A stretch of 64,000 nucleotides of DNA from Skeletonema tropicum (GCA_037178625.1 CM074135.1:1800001-1864000), one strand, 5' to 3'; counted from the stretch's first letter, positions 20,327 through 32,010 are shown. Numbers and translations: made by a program. The notes: a model not told the origin generated them from the letters alone.

Positions 20327-23300
20327 TTATTCGGGTGACACCTTTGGAGACTCTTCCACTTGATCAGATCCACCACGTTTGCGCTTGACGGTTCTCTTGG
20401 GCGATTTTGTTGGCTCGGGGTCGACATGTACGTCGTCAGCCTCGGCATCTCGCATCATTCTTCGGAACGAGGAGTAGATTTTGGTTGCGTTCGACCAGTT
20501 GATAGTGCCATTTGCGTCAAGTATGGATGTCATCGTGAAACTAAAAGGTGGGCCATCGGCACTACTGATGCCCTTTTCATGAATCAGCTCCTTCTCGCTC
20601 GGGACATACGAGGTGACTCTTGCTTCAGAGATGTTGTACGCCTTGCGTAGGAATTGCTTCAGTTTGAGTAAAGGGAGGATTCGAGCAGCTTCCACGCACA
20701 ATTGACCAAAATCTGCGCCCTTTGCTTCCAAACCAAGTGCAGCTGCATCAAACTTGCCTTGTGTGGTTAATTTTTCGATGTCATCTTCTTCCGAGTTGGG
20801 ATCACACACGTCACCACCCAGTAGCTCCGCAAATTGGCTTAGAACACCTTGTCCATCAAGTGCTGCTATGCAGGAGGAGTGGTAAACGATGAACAGAGGA
20901 TCACTCAACGATGTGTACGGCAAGTTACCCAAGATTTCAGCAGCGAAGGCCAACATTGGAAGCTGCTCCGCATTAGAGCACTTTATACCGGGGTCTTTCT
21001 CAAACAGAGAAATTATCCCCTTCAAGAGACCCTGACGCTGAGCCTTCTTATTTCGGATGGCACTTTCCTTGATGACAGCATCAAAGATTGTCTCCCAGCC
21101 GTCCTTTGGTCCATCAGTTTTAGCAATCAGTGCCGTGACCTTTGCACTTCCATTGTTGCTACCAGAGTAGACGTTTCGTTGGAAATGGAATGCTTGCTTG
21201 ATTCCAGCACATATTCGTTGGCCTACAAGTAAGAAAGAAGAAGAGTGTACATCTGTTAGAGAAAGAACGAAGTCACACAATAATAATTGTAAGAAGCAAG
21301 CCAATTACTCACGTAACATGTCAGGTCGTTTCTCTCCCTCGTTTTGCAATAACTTCAGAGCGAGTGCTCGAGTAGATGGGCACTTGACATCACCTTGAAC
21401 TGCCAACAAGTGAGGCACTGTTTCCATAGGATTAATCAAACCCTGCCGAAGGAGATGACCAATCAAATCAATGATCATATGACGCACTTTTTCGTCCTTG
21501 CTCAAAGTTAACGCATAAAGACGCTCCGAATGCTTTGTCAACACTGATCCAGAAATTGTAGAGTCTCCATCTTGATCACCACCAATACGTTTCGATAGCG
21601 TGACGTCTTTCTGAGCTTCCATCTTCGCTTTTGCTGCTCCACTCTCAATCCGTTTTTCTTCGGAAGTCAGAATATCTCGCCAGCAACGCAATGATTCGAT
21701 TTGGACACTCGGGGGTGCTTCGTCTCCAATCGCGCTGGTGATTATTCCCATTTGCTCTGCTACAAGCACAACACGTGGACGAGAAATAAATACTCCATTC
21801 ATTGCTCTTAGAGCTAGACACTTTGTCGACGCATCTTCTTTTGAAAGATATCGCAAAAAGAGAGCAAATGCAGCATTCGACAAGTTGGAGAGTTGCAGCT
21901 TTGCAACGTCAGTTTCGACAACAAACACGCTTGAGTCGAGAGTATGATCATCGGTTGCACCTGTACATTCGTAAAACCTACAAATTGAGCCCAATGCAGC
22001 TAGGGCCCTCCGCACGTTGTCCCTTACTGATTTTTTCATTGAGCTGAAATTGTTGGTGACATCCTTTGTCTTCAACAGATAGCTGTAGAATTGAGTTGCG
22101 AGCTTCAACAATTTCTTTTCCTGGACACTGTTAGAGGCAGCATCGGGATGATTTGCAAGTTTAGCAAGTGCTTCAACTGCCGAGGTCACAGCTTCGGATG
22201 GGAACTTGTAGCAAATATTCACCAAATCAGTTGGAAGCTCTCCACTCGTCAAGCGATTCAACTCCCCACTGCTGAAATGGGATGAGGCACCACTGATCAT
22301 TGAGCTGACTTGACTGACGACAGCGGGCTCGTAGCGCTTTACGCCGTTATCCCCTTTCAAATAGGGCACTAGTGTGTCGACATGAGGAACTACGAGCTCA
22401 GGAAAAGTCTGGGCGAAAACACCAAGCGTCGCCAAGATCGCAACTAGTTGCTTGCCGTCGTCTTCTTTGTGGTCACGAGTATCTTCAAATGAAAGGAGCA
22501 GCTCAATCAAAGCCTTGACCAAAAGGTTGCATTGGCTGTGTGAATCTTCTTGCCTTTTCTTTCTCTCCACATTCTTCTTATCCTTGTCGCCCTCTGAGAA
22601 CCCAAAGAGAAGACCTTTCACCAGCGTAGAGAGAACTTCGTTGCTTCCAGAGACTCGAACAACTTCAACCATTTGAGCTGCAACTTCTCTGCAATACAAC
22701 TCTGCCTTTGTTCCAAGCTGGCCAGGCTTGCTTTTCGCAGGCGAACCAGTACTGCCCATATCAAAGGCTTTTGAATTGAACCACAACGTGTGGAACGTCT
22801 CGTGAATGAGATCTCTCACGCCGTCGTCTTCCTTGCGGTCTGCCGCACGCTGCATCATTGCATGACAAGCTGTGACTCTACCTTCATATGTAGGATTAGA
22901 AAGGAGGACATCCCGAAAGATTCTCACTGCTCTCTTGCGAACGGAAATGCCTTTGTCTACGACTCTTTCTAGTAATGGCGCATGAAACGCTGCAGCTAAA
23001 TTGGGCGATTGCATAATGTAATCTCCAACCAAACTTACTGCTGCTTCTCTAACAGATATGGATTCATCGTGGAAGCATCGTGATACTTCCTTTCTCACAG
23101 TCGGCTGAGTCATTAGTGCCGGGTCGATATTGACTACTTGTAAAATTGCCTTCACCGAAAGCTTGCGAAGCGATGCCAATTTGTCTCCCATCAAACGCAA
23201 AATTACACCCAACAATCTGTTGAAAGAGACACATAACTCAGATGATGCCACCAAAGATGTCATGATACGTTGATTTCCGTCGTCAGTGAGATGTGCTCGT

Positions 23301-25949
23301 GGCCTCTGTTGGTTTGGCTGGGGTGTCGGTAATGTCCATTGAGAAATTGCGTAGTTTCTCACTTGATCAAGATCAAAGGAGCCTACCGCTTCGTCAGAGC
23401 CCTCCAGCTGTTTCACCCAAGATGCAATCAAGAACTCCCTTGCGCGCTCTGCAATTTGTGAATGCGATGCTTGTGCCGTCCACGATAAATAACTGAGTAG
23501 TAGCTGTCGAAGGACATGATTATGATCGCTGCTCGAGAGGGAGTCTGACTCTCGGTTTCCTCGTGCAAATATCTTTGCTTGCTCAACAACGGTTGTTTGC
23601 AGGGTACAATCATCGCATAGCCAGATCGCGGGAATAGTATCCTTTGTAATACCGACACAGGAACCATGATGCCACGAGTGACACCGATCACAGTCTATCA
23701 TGAATGTATCCAGATTTCCCCTCCCACAAAAGCAACGATTTATCTCTTCAGTTGGCTCTGGCGATGGGGCACAGAGGTTCATGGTCTCCGGTAACTTGAA
23801 AGGATTTTCTCTATCTCGTTGAAGACTGCCGGCAACAGCTGACGTAATTTTGCCAAATGCATCCATTGCCGTTGCAAGGTAGGTGGCTTCCACTTGATTC
23901 TTGGCTGCCGAACTAGCACGTAGGAGATCACTCCCAAGTCTATGCGAGAGATACAATAGAAGCATTCCTGCGGCAGGATACTCGGGCAAATGACGAACAA
24001 GAAGGAGGTCATCAATCAAATTGGACAAAATTGGACGGAATTCAGAAGCTCCACCTTCTTCCCCCTTTCGAGCACATCTCTGCAGCATTTGAGACGTGAA
24101 CTGGTTGCACACTGCAACGCAACCTTGTAATCCAGAATGGTCATCTTTTAGTGCCCAAGAGTCATTGCTATCCTCAGCTCCTTCCATTTGTTTGTCATCG
24201 TCTTGAGAGGGCATCACAACACACGATTGGATGAGCAGCAATGTGAGGGCACAAATGGGCTGAATGTAGTCGTGATCGGCAGCATTTGAGGTTGGAGGGC
24301 CCTTGGCAACATCACCGGTGCTACTGCTGGCAGCACTCTTCTTCACTAGAAACGTGCGAAGTGACTTTTTCGATGTCGGGAGCTTCAACATCAACGGAAA
24401 TACATCTTCAATAATGATGGATCGATGTCGTGGATAACGACGGAAGATAGCGGCAATGAGATCCATGGATGAAACTTGAATGATGCTTGCCAATGAGGCA
24501 GCATCTGCACGTACTAACGGCGATGCATCAATTGTTAGAGTAGAGAGCGCAGCTCCACTCAGAGTGAAGAGGAGACTATCGTCCATCTCATTCTTAGCAA
24601 CAAATGCATCAGCTCTTTCAATCATAGTTCCAAACTGTCCAACCGTGGTCAATATTGGAGAGTACACTGCCTTGAGACTTTTGGCAATCACTCCTCGATT
24701 GGGTGAGACCGTCCTTGATTTCTTTGACTTTGGCGTTCGCTGTTCAGCGTCTCCTCCACCAGATGCGTTATCGGACGTACCCATTGACACACCAACATGC
24801 CCAGTGTTGGAGAGAGCAGGGATCAAATGCTTCTGAATATGATTCTTCATCAAGGTCACACACGCCTCGAGCGTATCATCTTCAACGACTCTACGGTCGA
24901 CTCCAGGCGATGCCATGATTGACAGAAGGATATTGGAGGCTTCTAGTCCACAGAGTAACACTTGGAGACGGTTAAAGCCAGCTCCTGGTTCCAATTTGGA
25001 ATCCCCTAGGGAGCCGAGTGGTGCAGCATTGGGTCCGGAATATTTTGCTACTTGCATCATCCACTAAATCATCGTGGATTGTAAACAATGCAGAAACAGT
25101 GATTGAGAACGAGACGCATTGAAAGCAAGCAAAAAGAGAAAGTGTCAACATGATCCTCATTCTGCACACACGCACCTGATGAATAGTAATAACGGGTCGA
25201 CTCTTCTTCTCCGGACTACTCTCCGCCTTGACAGTTTGAACAATCACATCCAACCCCTCCCCCACCAAATCCACCCTCATGGCCGAAGTCACATGAGCAC
25301 GAAGCAACGGTGTCAATGACGCCAACAAATCTCCATCCACTGCTGCCCATTGTTGTGACAATGATTGATTTGCTCCTCCTCCATTTTTGGCAGAAGAAGA
25401 AGAGGAAAATCCAAAAGAAGTGCAAAGTAGCGCAAGCTGAGAAAGTTCCGTGGCAGTAAATGGTCCTCCGTGAGTAACCTCCAACATCATTTGTTGTTGC
25501 TGTGCTACTGTACCATTGACAAGTGCCGATTCTCGTGATGATGCTTCTCTATTTTCGACTGCATTGACAATTCGTTCGACGGTGTCCTGCATTGCCGTCG
25601 AAGATGCTGTTGGTGTCGGCGGCGCAGGAGGATGATGATGATGCATTTGCATTTGTTGAAATTGTTGCTGTTGTTGATGATTCGTCTTCATTATTGCTGG
25701 TGGTGGAATTGCTTCAGCCTTTTCGACGTGGGAGAATAATTTACTGTTGGGACTGAGCGGCAGTGATGATCGTGGCTGCACCTCCTCTGCACTGCTGCTG
25801 TTGCTGGTAGATTTACTGGGAGATGATGGCGGTGCCAACTCCATTGACGACATCGACTGTTGCCGATCGGTAGATGATTCGATGGCCCTTTGGGCGTCGA
25901 CCAATTGATCGAAGACTTTGCTCGGGCTCGATGGCATCTTTGGATCCAT
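20327..25949 (-). CDS. SCC2: cohesin loading factor SCC2/NIPBL with PHD finger
   Basis: Three exons: 25949-25176, 25063-21313 and 21222-20327 (introns 112 and 90 nt). Total 1806 aa. The N-terminal 250 residues are Ser/Gln/His-rich and disordered. A C4HC3 PHD finger lies at ~698-745 (CFCGRGN...CDRCHSWHHGSC...WLCDDC), as in plant SCC2 but not animal NIPBL. The HEAT-repeat core has the hallmark block VVDKGISVRKRAVRIFRDVL ... VRDLIHETFHTLWF. The C-terminal part has PMETVPHLLA and, across the last intron, LRQRICAGIKQAFHFQ. SCC2 with SCC4 loads cohesin on chromatin; the PHD finger would read histone H3 tails (inference). The tail is basic (KRTVKRKRGGS). Confidence 0.9.
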
Positions 25950-26251
25950 GGTGACAGCAGCGAGGTAATAGCGCTCTCTTTGATTCTTGCTAGAAGACTT
26001 TTCGTAGCGGCGGGGCGCAGATTTGAGATTTGCTTCATCTTGAGTTCGCGGCGTTGGGTGCTTTTCTCAGTACTAATTCCTACGTAGTAAGTACTTCGGA
26101 ATTTGCGCCAAAGAAAGGATAGTTGAAAGAGCGCATCATGAACATCAACATGCCAGCGGCATCATGAACATCAACATGCCCCAGCTACCTACAATACGCC
26201 AGCATCAGTTAAGAAGTAGTGTCAGCTTATTACCACTCAGTTGATATCAAA
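25950..26251. promoter_or_regulatory. SCC2 upstream region with a 22-bp direct repeat
   Basis: Two copies of GCATCATGAACATCAACATG followed by CC lie at about 26133-26154 and 26160-26181, almost back to back. No gene is seen. Confidence 0.5.
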
Positions 26252-26480
26252 ATGGCTGTAATCGACATTATTGCTTCGTCGGGCAGGATCGGGTTAGTGG
26301 GCAACTTCCAAGGCGGTCCGATAGTGCGAGAGGTGCAGCCAGAGTCCTGGCAAAGTCAAAGTTGGAGACAAAATCATCGCTGCTGACGATGTTATGTGCA
26401 GACGGTTGAAAGCCTTGCTATGGAGTTGCTGCGGTGCAACAGTGCTAATGTAGAGAGAAAGATTACATGTATGTGTCATT
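26252..26480 (+). pseudogene. PDZ-domain relic with two frame changes
   Basis: Three successive frames together look like one diatom-type PDZ domain. GRIGLVGNFQGGPIVREVQ comes from the ATG at 26252. KVGDKIIAADD is in a second frame around 26355-26390. VESLAMELLRCNSANVERKI is in a third frame around 26398-26460. In each frame a stop or loss of similarity follows, so at least two indels separate the parts. No GT-AG pair explains the changes. A sequencing error is possible for one shift but less likely for two. Confidence 0.5.
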
Positions 26481-26525
26481 CCTACGTGCAAGATATGAAG
26501 GAAGAATCAAGACCTACTGCCAGCT

Positions 26526-27020
26526 ATGGACACGTTGCAACCTCATGAGATTGCAATAGTACGCTTCCTCGTAGGTAGCGATGACCATCGAAATGCAGCA
26601 ATAAAGCTAATTCCTAAGTGTCCAGAAGGCCCGTGGGCAGTTAGACAATTGGTGAACGGAAAGCCGGCATTGATTGGTAAACGATTACCTACGCAATACA
26701 ACTATTATCCTGCAACAGATGGAAAAGCAGAGTGCTTTGAGGCAGATCTAGATACTTATACAAGAGAGACCGATCGTGTGGGCATGAAAGCAACTTCATT
26801 ATGTCGGCGATACTTGACTACAGTAACATTGGATGTTGGCAATGTCATTGAGGGAACAAATACGTCAGAATTACCAGAGCAAATGCTCGGCTGTATCAGG
26901 GTTCATCGTCTTGATTCTCATGTGGCACCTACATCACCACAAAGTAATGATTCATTCTTCCGAAGCAGGTATTATGGTGTACACTTAAACTTGTTACATA
27001 TTCATAGCATCATCGAGTGA
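26526..27020 (+). CDS. EDR2_C (DUF1336) domain protein, N-terminally short
   Basis: A 164-aa ORF carrying most of an EDR2 C-terminal domain: VRFLVGSDDHRNAAIKLIPK, GPWAVRQLVNGKPALIG, a DLD segment, TLDVGNVIEG, and ELPEQMLGCIRVHRLD. In plants this domain occurs at the end of START/PH proteins such as ENHANCED DISEASE RESISTANCE 2. Here the first strands of the domain are absent, and no upstream exon could be joined with confidence. A TGA lies in frame just upstream, so the ATG at 26526 is the first available. It may be a stand-alone short gene, or a truncated remnant like its decayed PDZ neighbour. It is convergent with the DEAD-box gene, 38 bp apart. Confidence 0.55.
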   Translation: MDTLQPHEIAIVRFLVGSDDHRNAAIKLIPKCPEGPWAVRQLVNGKPALIGKRLPTQYNYYPATDGKAECFEADLDTYTRETDRVGMKATSLCRRYLTTVTLDVGNVIEGTNTSELPEQMLGCIRVHRLDSHVAPTSPQSNDSFFRSRYYGVHLNLLHIHSIIE

Positions 27021-27058
27021 AATAGCTGCATATCATTATGGTACTTACAGGACATTAC

Positions 27059-28780
27059 TCAATCTTCTTCACTGATTACGCCAGGAATCCCTTCCAACTC
27101 CATTTTTGTTATCAATTTGCTAGGAATACTTGGCACATTTGAAAGCCCAATGGCTTGCGAGAACTCAGCCGACAAATTCACAACATCATTCTTCGTTCCA
27201 TCTTGAATCCTTCTCACCTGACCAAGATAATAACCAAGGAATGAAAGATACGCAAGCTGAGCACTATTGGCAAGCTTGTTCCCTCCACTTTTTACTTTTG
27301 AGTAATTTTGTTGCATCCACTCCGGGCAATCTTCCTTTGCAAGCTTGGATAAACTAGATGATAATTCATCATTTGAAGACACGTGTAGACCTCTCAACTC
27401 GGAAAGGAAACGAGACTCAAACGGGAACAGGACAAGAAGTCCTGATCCCTCCTTACCAGCTCTTGCTGTTCGACCAAGACGATGGATGTATTGCTCACGC
27501 GATTCTGGCATCCCAACTTGTATTACTTGCGTCACATCTGGATAGTCCACACCTCTAGCTGATAAATCACTTGTGAACAAAATTGCATTCTTTGAATTTC
27601 GAAAGTTGCTACTTGCTGTATTTCTAGAAGATTGGCTTTTCTTTGAATGTAATTCTATCACCGGATATTCTAAGCCATCATTGAGAAAGTCGGCGAAAAA
27701 ACTAACCATTCGTGCTGTCGGGAAGAAGACAACGATTTTGTACGGCCTACTTTTTGTAGCTTGTTTCAATATTGAGTAGAGTGAAGACAAGACAGTAGTC
27801 ATACGTGGTAGAATGACATGACTTTGCGTAACACGAAGATTGGTTGGCGCAGACTGGGCACCATCTTTCACACAATCTACTTCAATGAAGTCATCCTTCA
27901 TACTATCTTTCATAATTTTTCTCAACTGTGTAGGCACTGTAGCCGAGAATAGCATTGTCTGCCGCTTCTCTTTGCGAGGCAAATACGACATTATCTTTTG
28001 TATTTCTGTCCGCATACCCATGTCTACCAATCGATCTACCTCATCAAGAACCACGATGTTTATACTGCTAATGATATCATCACTAAATTTCCGTCCGCGC
28101 ACTTTGGTCCCACTGAGGTGGTCCATCAATCGTCCAGGAGTTGCAACTATAATTGCTGGCAATCTTTTATTCATTGCATTGATATCTCTAGCCATCTTAG
28201 TGCCACCATACATTACTTGCACCGATAAATCAAGGTGCGACAATAACTTCTCAGCCTCATCTCCAATTTGTATTGCCAATTCTCTAGTTGGAGCAATCAC
28301 AACGCATGCTACATCTTTTCCATGCAAAAACGTCGGATTTTCCAAAATCCGTTCCACTATTGGTATTAGAAAGGCAAGGGTCTTTCCTGTGCCCGTTCTA
28401 GCTCGGGCCAGTATATCTTTCCCCTCTATTGCCGCAACAAATGTTCTGGCTTGAACCTCTGTCATGCTTGATAACCCCATATCCTCGACCAACGCTCTCT
28501 TCGAACTAGGATTTATCTGTTGACATTCTGAAAATGTTTGTTTTGTCAGTAGTGTAGGATCTTGCAGTGCATCGTTTTGTCGTGATTCTATGATTGCTTT
28601 CCGTTCTGCCCGTTTCTTTTCTGTGCTTGCCTTTCGCAGTGGGCGACGAATTACATGAAGATGTGTCGTCGATTGCCGAATATGTCGGCAATTCTGTAGA
28701 CCGAAACCTTGCGATCTATGATTGCACAGTAGCCATACCCATATGCATACAGCACTTGATCTTCTCCGTAACGACGCCAT
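27059..28780 (-). CDS. DEAD-box-type RNA helicase (DEVD variant), predicted plastid-targeted
   Basis: A 573-aa single-exon gene. Visible motifs: ARTGTGKT (motif I), PTRELAIQ (Ia), ATPGRLMDHL (Ib), VLDEVDRL (II, DEVD instead of DEAD), SATVPT (III) and HRLGRTARAGKEG (VI), so both RecA lobes are complete. The first ~35 residues form a signal-like hydrophobic segment (SAVCIWVWLLCNHRSQGFGL) with a Phe in a position compatible with the diatom plastid signal (SQG/F). It most resembles Mss116-type organellar helicases. A role in plastid RNA folding or ribosome assembly is inferred. It is divergent from SPT4. Confidence 0.85.
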   Translation of the reverse strand: MASLRRRSSAVCIWVWLLCNHRSQGFGLQNCRHIRQSTTHLHVIRRPLRKASTEKKRAERKAIIESRQNDALQDPTLLTKQTFSECQQINPSSKRALVEDMGLSSMTEVQARTFVAAIEGKDILARARTGTGKTLAFLIPIVERILENPTFLHGKDVACVVIAPTRELAIQIGDEAEKLLSHLDLSVQVMYGGTKMARDINAMNKRLPAIIVATPGRLMDHLSGTKVRGRKFSDDIISSINIVVLDEVDRLVDMGMRTEIQKIMSYLPRKEKRQTMLFSATVPTQLRKIMKDSMKDDFIEVDCVKDGAQSAPTNLRVTQSHVILPRMTTVLSSLYSILKQATKSRPYKIVVFFPTARMVSFFADFLNDGLEYPVIELHSKKSQSSRNTASSNFRNSKNAILFTSDLSARGVDYPDVTQVIQVGMPESREQYIHRLGRTARAGKEGSGLLVLFPFESRFLSELRGLHVSSNDELSSSLSKLAKEDCPEWMQQNYSKVKSGGNKLANSAQLAYLSFLGYYLGQVRRIQDGTKNDVVNLSAEFSQAIGLSNVPSIPSKLITKMELEGIPGVISEED

Positions 28781-29243
28781 TGCCTCTCTGATGTCTACGA
28801 TGTACAGCAGTTCGTGCGTATGAAGCGAGCGAGGAGGAGTTGTGGTATTGATTGGCTTTTAGGTAAAAGGGGGCGCCGGGTTATCCCCCTTGACATTGGG
28901 GCTTGTCAGCATGGCAAATCTATGTACCAAAATCCCACCCTGGCCCGTTGAGGGGGGAAAGGGGGGTAAATCCCCCCAAATTGGCTAGACTGCGGCCAGC
29001 TTCAAGCCAGTTCAAGCCGCCGCGCTGAAGCTGAATGCTGAAAGCCTCTCAGCTATATCTCAGCTCAAAAGCAAACAACAAAAAGCGATATCCCGTCAAT
29101 CCTGTGTAAACAATCTATCCGTGGCATTGACATTGCGCCCTAAGCTATTCAATTATCTCGTATTTAAGGACAGCAGCAAAACTAGCCTATCGGTCGTTCG
29201 GATCCTAATAATTTACTTCACAAAACAATAAATAACAACAATA
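28781..29243. promoter_or_regulatory. divergent spacer with G/C-run hairpins
   Basis: A 463-bp spacer between the helicase and SPT4 starts. It contains several G-runs matched by C-runs, e.g. around 28868-28890 and GGGGGGTAAATCCCCCC near 28962-28979, able to form small hairpins. No gene is seen. Confidence 0.45.
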
Positions 29244-29678
29244 ATGGACGTTGGAGGATACGATGACAACGCTGTAGATGATGGCGACGCCCTCCCCGAT
29301 AAGGTGCAAGAACTAGCCGAAGCTTCTGTTCCCACCTCCCTCAAAGGAGTAAGAGCCTGCATGCGCTGCGGGCTCCTCAAAACTCTCGATCAATTCCTCG
29401 AATATGGATGTGATAATTGCCCCTTTTTGGATATGGCAGGCAATCACGAAAGATGCAATATGTGCACCACCGCTTTCTATGAAGGCCAAGTGGCAGTTAT
29501 GGACCCGGGAGAATCTTGGACAGCAAAATGGCTTAGAGTGGATGAATTTCTACCAGGGGTCTATGCTATTGCAGTGACAGGTCAGTTAGATAAGGATATT
29601 GAAGGAGAAATTGCAAACAGGGGTGGTAGGTGGAGATGTCGCCCTGTTGGATCTGATCAAAATGAGATTCAATCATGA
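29244..29678 (+). CDS. SPT4: transcription elongation factor SPT4
   Basis: A 144-aa protein. A four-cysteine zinc finger starts the fold (ACMRCGLLKTLDQFLEYGCD, NCPFLDMAGN, then CNMCTTAFYEG). The family-typical SWTAKWLRVDEFLPGVYAIA and VTG-x-L segments follow. SPT4 pairs with SPT5 (DSIF) to promote RNA polymerase II processivity. An acidic N-terminal extension of ~30 residues precedes the finger. The ATG at 29244 is the first in frame. Confidence 0.93.
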   Translation: MDVGGYDDNAVDDGDALPDKVQELAEASVPTSLKGVRACMRCGLLKTLDQFLEYGCDNCPFLDMAGNHERCNMCTTAFYEGQVAVMDPGESWTAKWLRVDEFLPGVYAIAVTGQLDKDIEGEIANRGGRWRCRPVGSDQNEIQS

Positions 29679-30229
29679 TGATGTTATGGGGACAATTCAT
29701 AGGTAAACAAAGGTTTCTTGTCGGGGGACGGGGGGGGGGTATTCTGTACCATACAATTCTAGTACAATGTTACAGAATGAAGAAATGATACAGAAAGAAG
29801 AAACGATTATTATCTGCATCACAGATTATGAAGTCAACATTCAAACTGATAGATACCTCCTGCAATCATAGGAAGAGGGGTGTTTGCAAACAAGGTTATG
29901 TTAGGAGAGTTGTTCATCCAATAGAGAGAAAAATTTAAATACACATTTCATGTCTGCCCAATGTCACATCTCCCTTCATTTAGTCGAAAGACTACAGTCA
30001 GCAAAGTATCCAGTTGTGTTCATATTTGTTACCATTGTCATTCCTCATAGCTCAATCTCTCTATCTGGCTAACCCCTAACCCAAGCCTACATGAACAGGA
30101 TTGGCTCGAAGCCGAACCTAACCTCTGTCTCCCTGGGGTGATATGTTGTTAAAGAGGGGGTACAAGAAGTCGACTGTGTCTCTCTGGCTTCATTTAGGTA
30201 CCTAAGTAAGCAGTAAGTGAACGTGGAGG
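29679..30229. other. intergenic, G-run tract
   Basis: No gene recognised. A run of ten or more G lies near 29730-29740. The region leads up to the left target-site duplication of the TIR element. Confidence 0.5.
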
Positions 30230-30232
30230 TAA

Positions 30233-30266
30233 GGCGGGGACAATTTAATCTTCAAGTTACTATTAA
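30233..30266. repeat. left terminal inverted repeat
   Basis: This pairs with 31977-32010 with two mismatches over 34 bp. TAA lies immediately outside. Confidence 0.8.
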
Positions 30267-30383
30267 GCGCAGCTTGCTGAGGTGAGGGGGGGGGGGTCAA
30301 CTTTTTTACCCCCGTAATTTTTACCCCCGGTGTAGAGGCTGTAGTAGAGTAGGTCGTATGTATGGGCATGGTTGTGTATGATC

Positions 30384-31684
30384 TTAGTTGTTACTCGTTG
30401 CATTTGCACGTGCCTGCTCCGCTCGTGCTTCTAAATTATCTTTCGCCTTCCCCTTGACAACCTTCTTGCCACTCTGAAGGCACATGATACAAATGGGTAA
30501 GCATTTGTAACCACCCTCAAATTGCGTTGTCTCAATTGCTCTTGCCCCAGAAGAAAACTTCCAGCAGCTCCCGACTCTGACTCTCCGCAATGAACACAAA
30601 TAGGTTTCAGTTTCAATGTGCGGCCATCATTTTTGTAGTAGCTTGGTTCAATTTGAGACTCGCAGGTCAAGTTCAACTTCTGAACAATAATCTTACTCAT
30701 ATCATCTTCATCGCCAAATATCAAATCACCACACGAATACCTATCAGACAAAGACTCAAGCTTTGCCTTAAGAGCTGCGCTTCCTCTAGCAAAATCCGCA
30801 TCCAAAGGGGAATATATGCAGCGACGCTTTCCACAAAAGTAGCAGACAATAAAACTTCTTAATTTCTTCGGGTCCCAACTTTTAAGCTTGAGCTCTTTGG
30901 CGACAGCTCTATCACGTTGTGCTTTTGTCTCTGCTCCTTTACTCTTGTAAGAAGGTAGATCAGAAAAATCTATTATATGAGGAATAGATATAACTGAACA
31001 ATAAACTTACTTTGTGCCCATTCTCTTCATTCCTGTAAGCGCCGAAATGAACTTGGATGATGAGAATTGGTTGTCGGGGAGGGTAGGGAACTCTGCTCGA
31101 AGGAGGACTTTCCAATACTTCTGCACAAAGCACAGAGTATTTTTGATTTTTTGTATATTGGTCACCAGTTTATTTTTTTGCTTTTCATCACGATATCCGA
31201 GTTTAATTTCCTCGAGGTAATCATACAGATAGTGCAAGATTTGAGTGTCGATGCACGCCTCTTCGTCAAGATCTGTTTCGTAACGGAGGTATTCCACAAA
31301 CTTGTAGTCCTTGCCCATCATCGCCTTGAATGCACATGTTTTTTGTTTTTTCTTTGCAGGCTTTGTTGGAAGATCGACATTGATAACATCTACATTGATA
31401 ATTTCGTCTGGGAGAAGAATGTAAATCCCTTTCGTAATGATGGGAGTGGAGTCAGAGTGTAAATCCTTCAACGTATCACCCTCATGGAGAAATTCAACAA
31501 GATTGCAAGCACCTGGGTCAGACGCATCTGCAGTGATTGTCTCAATACGCCCGATGGCGGCATCTAGAGCATCGTCCGTCGCATCTTTTCCTTCCTTTTC
31601 AAGGAGCTTTTTGACACCCTTCTTCACAACAGTCAGCAGAAGATCCGAATGGTCATCATTTGCCCGCACCTTCGTGCGGATCAT
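30384..31684 (-). CDS. zinc-finger protein carried by the TIR element (apparent frameshift near its end)
   Basis: Two exons: 31684-31011 and from 30941, with a 69-nt intron (donor ACAAA|GTAAGT; the acceptor is the second AG of TTACAAGAG, which keeps the frame). The N-terminal 225 residues are helical with a basic patch (KPAKKKQK) and an LLPDEIINVD segment. Exon 2 gives FIVCYFCGKRRCIY, an acidic IIFGDED-like region and PICVHCGESES, i.e. CxxC pairs suggestive of a zinc ribbon. In that frame the ORF ends at 30431, but a one-base change between ~30480 and 30590 would continue into GGYKCLPICIMCLQSGKK and a basic helix ending at 30384. The second reading restores a further CxxC pair, so I suspect a frameshift. 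No known transposase motif is visible. Function unknown; possibly the element's DNA-binding protein. Confidence 0.55.
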
Positions 31685-31976
31685 ATCATATCACTTAGGA
31701 AACTGTTTTCGTGCTCCTATAGAAATGCACATCAATGAGCACCATGGCGATGCTGGGGGGCGGCAGCCGATGAGTTTAGAACCAAGCGATGTAAAAAATA
31801 ACTCAACTAATAGTGTTGTTAGAGGGTAGCACTACCATTGTACCATTGTGTTGGTGTTGTGTGCTCCATGCCATCCAGTTGGCAGTTGGAGGTTTGTTAG
31901 TGGTCCTCACGGCGGGGGTAAAAATCCACTCAGGGGAACCACTAGCCCTGAAACCGGTGTCTAGGGGGGGGGGGTA

Positions 31977-32010
31977 TTAATAGTAACTCAAAGATTAAAT
32001 TGTCCCCGCC
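31977..32010. repeat. right terminal inverted repeat
   Basis: Reverse complement of 30233-30266 with two mismatches. TAA lies immediately outside at 32011-32013. Confidence 0.8.

Larger units (their letters stand above)
30233..32010. mobile_element. 1778-bp TIR element with TAA target duplication (PIF/Harbinger-like)
   Basis: Terminal inverted repeats of 34 bp (30233-30266 and 31977-32010) start GGCGGGGACAATTTAATCTT and differ at two positions. TAA flanks both sides (30230-30232 and 32011-32013). A 3-bp TWA duplication with G-rich TIRs is characteristic of the PIF/Harbinger superfamily. G-runs sit just inside both ends. The interior holds one spliced minus-strand gene, not a recognisable DDE transposase, so the element is probably non-autonomous or carries an accessory protein. 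Confidence 0.75.
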
